This document shows positions 7,257-10,573 of a DNA stretch of 10,573 nt, one piece after another. The translations under genes were made by a program, and so were the position numbers. This DNA is from Thiohalobacter sp. (GTDB lineage: Bacteria; Pseudomonadota; Gammaproteobacteria; DSM-19610), in the NCBI GenBank assembly GCA_027010005.1, contig JALVCM010000260.1:1-10573 (forward strand), read 5' to 3'. Below the pieces are notes generated by a model. That model searched no databases. It was not told the origin of the DNA and was given only the letters and a program-made list of their open reading frames with translations. The first letter of the stretch is position 1. Every line of letters starts with the position of its first letter.

Positions 7257-7361
7257 TCGAATCGGTGGGGCCGTAAGGTGGTCGTGATCAAAGATGGAAG
7301 CAGGGGATCCGATTGGATAGAGCGGATGTTTATAGATGTTAGGTTCGGTTAAAGGGATGTC

Positions 7362-8297
7362 ATGCGTTGCTTAGTCCTTGGTGGAGGGGGGTTTTTGGGA
7401 GCACATCTTGTGTCCAAGTTGCTAGCGGCCGGGCATCAAGTCGTAAGTTATGGGCGCCATGCTTCCTATCAAAACCTGATATCAGAAGGGCTTGATATTT
7501 CTTGTGTTACCGGTGATTTTTCGACTGAGAATCGATGGAATGAGATGCTCGAGGGAGTCCAGGTTTGTTATCACCTCATCTCGACAACGCATCCAAAGTC
7601 GTCGAATCTCGATCCCATTGCCGATGTTTCGGGAAATGTTTTAGGTACATTGAGGTTGTTGGAAGCTGCACGGAATTATAGTGTCCGAATTGTATTTACA
7701 TCGTCGGGAGGGACTGTGTATGGCTTGGTGGATGATGGTCTGATATCCGAGAAACATTCTACTAACCCTTTGTGTTCCTATGGGATAACAAAACTGTCCA
7801 TTGAGAAATATCTGCGGCTATATAATGAACTGCATGGCGTTAAGTCAATAATTCTTCGTATCGCAAACGCGTATGGGGAAGGGCAGCGTATTGATAGTCC
7901 TCAGGGTGCTGTTGCTGTATTTATGGGGCGTGTGTTGAGAGGGCATACGATCGATTTGTGGGGGGATGGGTCGGTTGTGCGAGACTATGTCTATGTAAAA
8001 GATATTGTTAATGCAATGTTATTTGCATCGGAATATGGGGGGCGGTCTTCAATTTTCAATATCGGATCGGGCGTGGGGACGTCGTTGGAAGAGTTGTTGC
8101 ATTTGATTGAACGGGTGACCGGTCAGGAAGCGGATGTAGTCCACCATCCGTCACGTGGTTTCGACGTGCCAGTGAATGTACTTGATATTCAGAAGGCTCG
8201 AGACGAGTTAGGCTGGATCCCGCAGACGTCTTTGCTGGATGGTTTGAGGAATAGTGAAAAATGGATGCGTAGGCAGTTATCTATATCGGAGTCGTAA
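7362..8297 (+). CDS. NAD-dependent nucleotide-sugar epimerase/dehydratase (extended SDR)
   Basis: The 311-residue protein is an extended short-chain dehydrogenase/reductase that would convert a nucleotide-activated sugar in the cytoplasm to supply O-antigen synthesis. The Rossmann motif GGGGFLG (Gly 7, 10 and 13) binds NAD(P), the TSSGG stretch (113-117) supplies the catalytic Ser, and YGITK (140-144) is the catalytic Tyr-x3-Lys. NAYGEGQR and the later RDYVYVKDIVNA resemble UDP-glucose 4-epimerase and related 4-epimerases or 4-reductases. Length is typical. AAAGGGA (7351-7357) precedes the ATG. It follows the fusion glycosyltransferase after a 105-base gap that shows no gene, in contrast to the overlapping genes upstream. 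It could be a UDP-hexose or UDP-HexNAc 4-epimerase, or a 4-ketoreductase acting after WbpM; the sequence alone does not decide between these. Confidence 0.85.
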   Translation: MRCLVLGGGGFLGAHLVSKLLAAGHQVVSYGRHASYQNLISEGLDISCVTGDFSTENRWNEMLEGVQVCYHLISTTHPKSSNLDPIADVSGNVLGTLRLLEAARNYSVRIVFTSSGGTVYGLVDDGLISEKHSTNPLCSYGITKLSIEKYLRLYNELHGVKSIILRIANAYGEGQRIDSPQGAVAVFMGRVLRGHTIDLWGDGSVVRDYVYVKDIVNAMLFASEYGGRSSIFNIGSGVGTSLEELLHLIERVTGQEADVVHHPSRGFDVPVNVLDIQKARDELGWIPQTSLLDGLRNSEKWMRRQLSISES

Positions 8298-8409
8298 TCA
8301 GATAGCCGTGTTGTGGCGGTTAGGAATTTGACTCATTGTTAAAGGGTGTAGATGCTGAAGAGAGCGAGATGGAAGCTATTGTGTTCACGTGAATGATAAG
8401 TGGCGTTGA

Positions 8410-9309
8410 ATGGTAAAAGTTTGCGCAAGCATCGTAGTTTATCAGGCAGACAGGGATGTGCTAAGCGCGCTCGTTGCTGCTTTGCTATCGCAAGTGGATC
8501 TGGTGCTGATTGTTGATAATGACATGAAACCTGAAGGGTTGCCGTGCTCGCAACATCATCGTGTGCATTACCTGCCGCAGCGTAGAAATATTGGAGTGTC
8601 TGCCGCTCATAATATTGCATTTTCAAGGGCGAAGCGGGAAGGGTGTTCCCACGTTGTTACTTTCGATCAGGACAGTATGGTTCCTCAAGGTTTCGTAGAT
8701 GGCCTGCTTTCTATGGAGCGGTCGCTTTTGGACCGGGGAATCATGGTCGGCTGTGTGGGGCCTCGTTTTAGTGATCCGAGGGGAGGGGTTGGCGCTCCGT
8801 TTATTCGGCTGGCTGGTTGGAAGATTGAAAAAATAGACTGCCGCAACTGGCATGATCGGTATGTCCGTGCTGATTACTTGATAACCTCCGGCTGTCTCAT
8901 CAGTTTGTCTACCATTGAACTGGTAGGGCCCTTCGATGAAGGGTTTTTCATTGATTATGTCGATATCGAGTGGGGGCTGCGTGCCGTGAGTAGGGGTTTC
9001 CAGAATTTTGGTGTTTGTGGAGTGACTATGAGTCACCCCATTGGGGATGCGCCGTTGGTTATTCCGCTGATTGGCAAGAAGGTTCCTTTACATAGCCCTC
9101 TGCGACACTATTATCATTTCAGGAATGCGGTGCATCTCTACAAACGTCCGTATGCGAGAACGTTGTGGGTACTCAATGATGGCATTCGTCTTGTGATCAA
9201 GTTTTTCGTCTACTCTCTTTTTGCGCCAACTCCCTTTAGGCATTTTCGGATGATGTCTCTTGGTATTTGGCATGGGATCATTGGCGTAACAGGTCCGTTC
9301 AAAGGGTAG
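8410..9309 (+). CDS. GT2 glycosyltransferase, rhamnosyltransferase-like
   Basis: The 299-residue enzyme is a GT-A fold GT2 transferase likely to add one sugar to the growing lipid-linked chain on the cytoplasmic face. Motifs are SIVVYQAD near the start, VDND in the nucleotide-binding loop, RNIGVSAAHN, the DXD-type FDQDS (85-89), and FIDYVDIEWGLRA (180-192), a signature seen in RfbF/WbbL-like rhamnosyltransferases. A basic, partly hydrophobic C-terminus (from YARTLWVLNDGIR onward) may contact the membrane. The start is fixed: a TGA at 8407-8409 directly precedes ATG 8410, and AAGTGG lies about six bases upstream. A 112-base gap without a gene separates it from the epimerase, and wbpL starts five bases after its stop. 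No dTDP-rhamnose (rml) genes are present in the window, so rhamnose as donor is only a family-based guess. Confidence 0.88.
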   Translation: MVKVCASIVVYQADRDVLSALVAALLSQVDLVLIVDNDMKPEGLPCSQHHRVHYLPQRRNIGVSAAHNIAFSRAKREGCSHVVTFDQDSMVPQGFVDGLLSMERSLLDRGIMVGCVGPRFSDPRGGVGAPFIRLAGWKIEKIDCRNWHDRYVRADYLITSGCLISLSTIELVGPFDEGFFIDYVDIEWGLRAVSRGFQNFGVCGVTMSHPIGDAPLVIPLIGKKVPLHSPLRHYYHFRNAVHLYKRPYARTLWVLNDGIRLVIKFFVYSLFAPTPFRHFRMMSLGIWHGIIGVTGPFKG

Positions 9310-9314
9310 ATTCT

Positions 9315-10199
9315 GTGTATATGGCAGTAGCATTGATGACTGTGCCGACATCTTGGTTGCTGCTCCGTCTTCTTGTTATGGCAGTGGAGTTACTGCCGAC
9401 CGATGTGCCCAACCAGCGTTCATTGCATGACCGAGCTATTCCCAAAGCAGGAGGGGTGGTCATTGTATTGGTGGCGTTGGTTGGAGTTGGGTTGGTGTTG
9501 GGCTTTGATCATCCGTCTGTTCGCCCGCTTGTTTCTGGCGCTCTGCTTCTTGCGGTGGTGTCTCTATGGGATGATTATGGGCATGTCTCTCCATTGCTAA
9601 GATTGTTAATTCAGGGGAGTGCTTCTCTGATTCTGGTAAGCGCTATCTACTCGGTATCGCCACCCTGGCTCAACGCTGCTCTCGTGGTTCTTGCTGTATG
9701 GGCTATCAATCTCTACAACTTTATGGATGGGATGGATGGCCTTGCTGCTTCGATGGCAATTGTCGGGTTCTCTGCGTTGGGGATGCTTGGATTTCTTGGT
9801 GATGATCTAGGATACGCCTGTGCGGCGTGGTCTGTTGCTGGTGCGGCTGCGGGGTTCCTCGTTTTCAACTTTCCGCCCGCCCGAATCTTCATGGGGGACG
9901 TCGGCTCTACCTTCCTAGGTTACATGATGGCCGCTGCGTCGTTGTGGGGGGTACAGCATCAGATCTTCCCCTTCTGGGCGCCACTGCTGATTTTTGCTCC
10001 ATTCTGGCTCGATGCTACGATCACTCTCCTCCGCCGTCTGCTTCGTGGCGAGCGTGTCTGGGAGGCGCACCGCAGCCATTTCTACCAACGGGCCGTGCTG
10101 GCGGGCGTGCCTGTCCGGCGGGTGCTGCTGGTCGAGACGCTCCTCATGCTGGGCTGTTCGGCCGTAGCGATTGCGGTGGTGCCGATCACGCGGGGATAG
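9315..10199 (+). CDS. wbpL: WbpL/WecA-type undecaprenyl-phosphate sugar-1-phosphate transferase
   Basis: This integral membrane enzyme transfers a HexNAc-1-phosphate from its UDP-sugar to undecaprenyl phosphate, the first step of O-chain assembly. The 294 residues show the PNPT family motifs: NQRSLHDRAIPKAGG (33-47), WDD (85-87), NFMDGMDG (135-142) with the catalytic Asp pair, FMGDVGS (192-198) and HRSHFYQR (252-259), within a very hydrophobic background of many membrane segments. I take the GTG at 9315 because AAAGGG ends eight bases upstream; ATG 9321 is a close alternative, and the open frame extends back to 9267 inside the preceding gene. It is shorter than WbpL (about 340) and ends soon after one final hydrophobic segment, though every catalytic motif is present. 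G+C content rises from about 50-55% to above 65% in its last 200 bases. The substrate sugar (FucNAc, QuiNAc or GlcNAc type) is not determined. Confidence 0.88.
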   Translation: MYMAVALMTVPTSWLLLRLLVMAVELLPTDVPNQRSLHDRAIPKAGGVVIVLVALVGVGLVLGFDHPSVRPLVSGALLLAVVSLWDDYGHVSPLLRLLIQGSASLILVSAIYSVSPPWLNAALVVLAVWAINLYNFMDGMDGLAASMAIVGFSALGMLGFLGDDLGYACAAWSVAGAAAGFLVFNFPPARIFMGDVGSTFLGYMMAAASLWGVQHQIFPFWAPLLIFAPFWLDATITLLRRLLRGERVWEAHRSHFYQRAVLAGVPVRRVLLVETLLMLGCSAVAIAVVPITRG

Positions 10200-10232
10200 T
10201 GCCCGCAGGGGTATGCGACCCGCTCCATGTTT

Positions 10233-10245
10233 TAACCATTGATTG
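10233..10245 (+). repeat. Direct repeat copy 1 upstream of the wbpM-like gene
   Basis: TAACCATTGATTG matches TAACCATTGCTTG at 10298-10310 in 12 of 13 bases, exactly 65 bases apart. This copy is followed by ACAATTT, and the second copy is preceded by the same ACAATTT. The minus strand of this copy also resembles an IHF site (AATCAA-N4-TTR with one mismatch). A regulator-binding role is inferred only. Confidence 0.45.
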
Positions 10246-10252
10246 ACAATTT

Positions 10253-10276
10253 AGTCCGCCGTGAGCGGGTTTTATC
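10253..10276 (+). terminator. Weak intrinsic terminator candidate after wbpL
   Basis: A seven-pair stem (10253-10259 with 10265-10271, five Watson-Crick and two G-U pairs, CCGC core) with a five-base loop is followed by TTTAT. It lies 54 bases after the wbpL stop and before the next gene. The stem is short and the T-run poor, so termination would be partial at best. Confidence 0.3.
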
Positions 10277-10288
10277 GGGGATTTGTAT

Positions 10289-10294
10289 TACAAT
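10289..10294 (+). promoter_or_regulatory. Possible -10 element for the wbpM-like gene
   Basis: TACAAT lies 55 bases before the ATG at 10350 and differs from TATAAT at one base. No good -35 is found 16-18 bases upstream; a perfect TTGACA at 10243-10248 is much too far away to pair with it. A separate promoter here would fit the 150-base gap and the terminator-like hairpin, but the evidence is thin. Confidence 0.22.
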
Positions 10295-10297
10295 TTG

Positions 10298-10310
10298 TAA
10301 CCATTGCTTG
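10298..10310 (+). repeat. Direct repeat copy 2 upstream of the wbpM-like gene
   Basis: TAACCATTGCTTG is the partner of the copy at 10233-10245. It lies four bases downstream of the TACAAT at 10289-10294, so a protein bound here would overlap the possible transcription start. Confidence 0.45.
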
Positions 10311-10349
10311 TCGCCGATTCTGGCAAGTCTGTGGAAGTCTCTGATTATT

Positions 10350-10573
10350 ATGGATAAACCTGCCGAAAAGCTGCGGACCCTGTCGGGGTTCTCAAAGCGT
10401 TTTCTTGTTGCGGTGCTGGATATTGCCCTGCTGCTGGTCGCATCGTGGGCGTCTTTCGCCATCCTCTACGCCGATTTCTTCGTTCCCAGCAGGACGCAAC
10501 TGCTGCTAAGCCTGCTGGGGGTTGCGATTACGATCCCCGTCTTTGCCCAGGCGGGGCTGTATCGCGCCGTGAT
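10350..10573 (+). CDS. wbpM: WbpM-like nucleotide-sugar epimerase/dehydratase, N-terminus only
   Basis: Seventy-four codons are visible before the right edge. The N-terminal segment has a short basic-polar head, then two hydrophobic helices (about residues 20-45 and 52-68) ending in AQAGLYRAV. This matches the start of WbpM/CapD-type enzymes, whose membrane domain precedes a large cytoplasmic SDR domain and where a FGLYRAV-like stretch is common. WbpM is an inner-membrane UDP-GlcNAc 4,6-dehydratase that begins synthesis of UDP-QuiNAc and UDP-FucNAc-type sugars, and it commonly closes Pseudomonas O-antigen loci next to wbpL. GGAAG at 10333-10337 lies 12 bases before the ATG, a little far. The full protein would be about 600-680 residues, so most of it, including every catalytic residue, is outside the window. 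The assignment rests on the N-terminal pattern plus the position after wbpL. Confidence 0.72.
   Translation, partial: MDKPAEKLRTLSGFSKRFLVAVLDIALLLVASWASFAILYADFFVPSRTQLLLSLLGVAITIPVFAQAGLYRAV

Noticed and set aside
7253..7291. Inverted repeat TTGATC/GATCAA after the fusion glycosyltransferase
   Set aside because: Only six pairs around a 27-base loop with no T-run, so not convincing as a terminator or operator.
1..10573. CRISPR arrays, tRNA or rRNA genes, insertion sequences, phage genes or defence systems
   Set aside because: I found no regularly spaced repeats, cloverleaf-type sequences, transposase motifs or defence-protein motifs; all genes fit polysaccharide synthesis and export.

Overview
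The window is most of an O-antigen (LPS O-polysaccharide) locus of the ABC-transporter-dependent type. It probably comes from a Pseudomonas-like gammaproteobacterium. The reasons are the order of a WbpL-type initiating transferase followed by a WbpM-type dehydratase at the right end, the G+C-rich flanks (roughly 62-66% in hand-counted 60-base blocks) and the lower-G+C interior (roughly 42-50% in the blocks counted). The genus is inferred from gene order and base composition only.

Layout from left to right. (1) Bases 1-634, minus strand: a GT2 glycosyltransferase that runs off the left edge. (2) Bases 635-1348: a long divergent non-coding region. It holds an extended -10 promoter candidate and, about 75 bases downstream of the predicted transcription start, a JUMPstart/ops-like element typical of RfaH-controlled polysaccharide operons. 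(3) Bases 1349-7256, plus strand: four genes joined by overlaps of 11, 8 and 4 bases. They are the exporter permease Wzm, the exporter ATPase Wzt with a C-terminal carbohydrate-binding-type domain, a polysaccharide pyruvyl-transferase family protein with a long C-terminal coiled coil, and a 747-residue GT4-GT2 double glycosyltransferase. (4) Bases 7362-8297: an NAD-dependent sugar epimerase/dehydratase. (5) Bases 8410-9309: a rhamnosyltransferase-like GT2. (6) Bases 9315-10199: the WbpL-like polyprenyl-phosphate sugar-phosphate transferase that would start each chain. (7) Bases 10200-10349: a spacer with a weak terminator and a 13-base direct repeat. (8) From base 10350: the N-terminus of a WbpM-like membrane nucleotide-sugar dehydratase, cut by the right edge.

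Proposed working model. WbpL places the first sugar phosphate on undecaprenyl phosphate in the inner membrane. The GT4-GT2 fusion and the GT2 enzymes extend the chain on the cytoplasmic face, using precursors made partly by the epimerase and WbpM. The chain is then capped, recognised by the Wzt C-terminal domain and exported by Wzm/Wzt. The most interesting idea is that the pyruvyl-transferase/coiled-coil protein is the capping and length-measuring enzyme, comparable in architecture to WbdD-type terminators but with different catalytic chemistry.

G+C content changes inside the leftmost gene (around base 330) and inside wbpL (around bases 9780-10020). This suggests that the serotype-specific middle was exchanged by recombination in conserved flanking genes.
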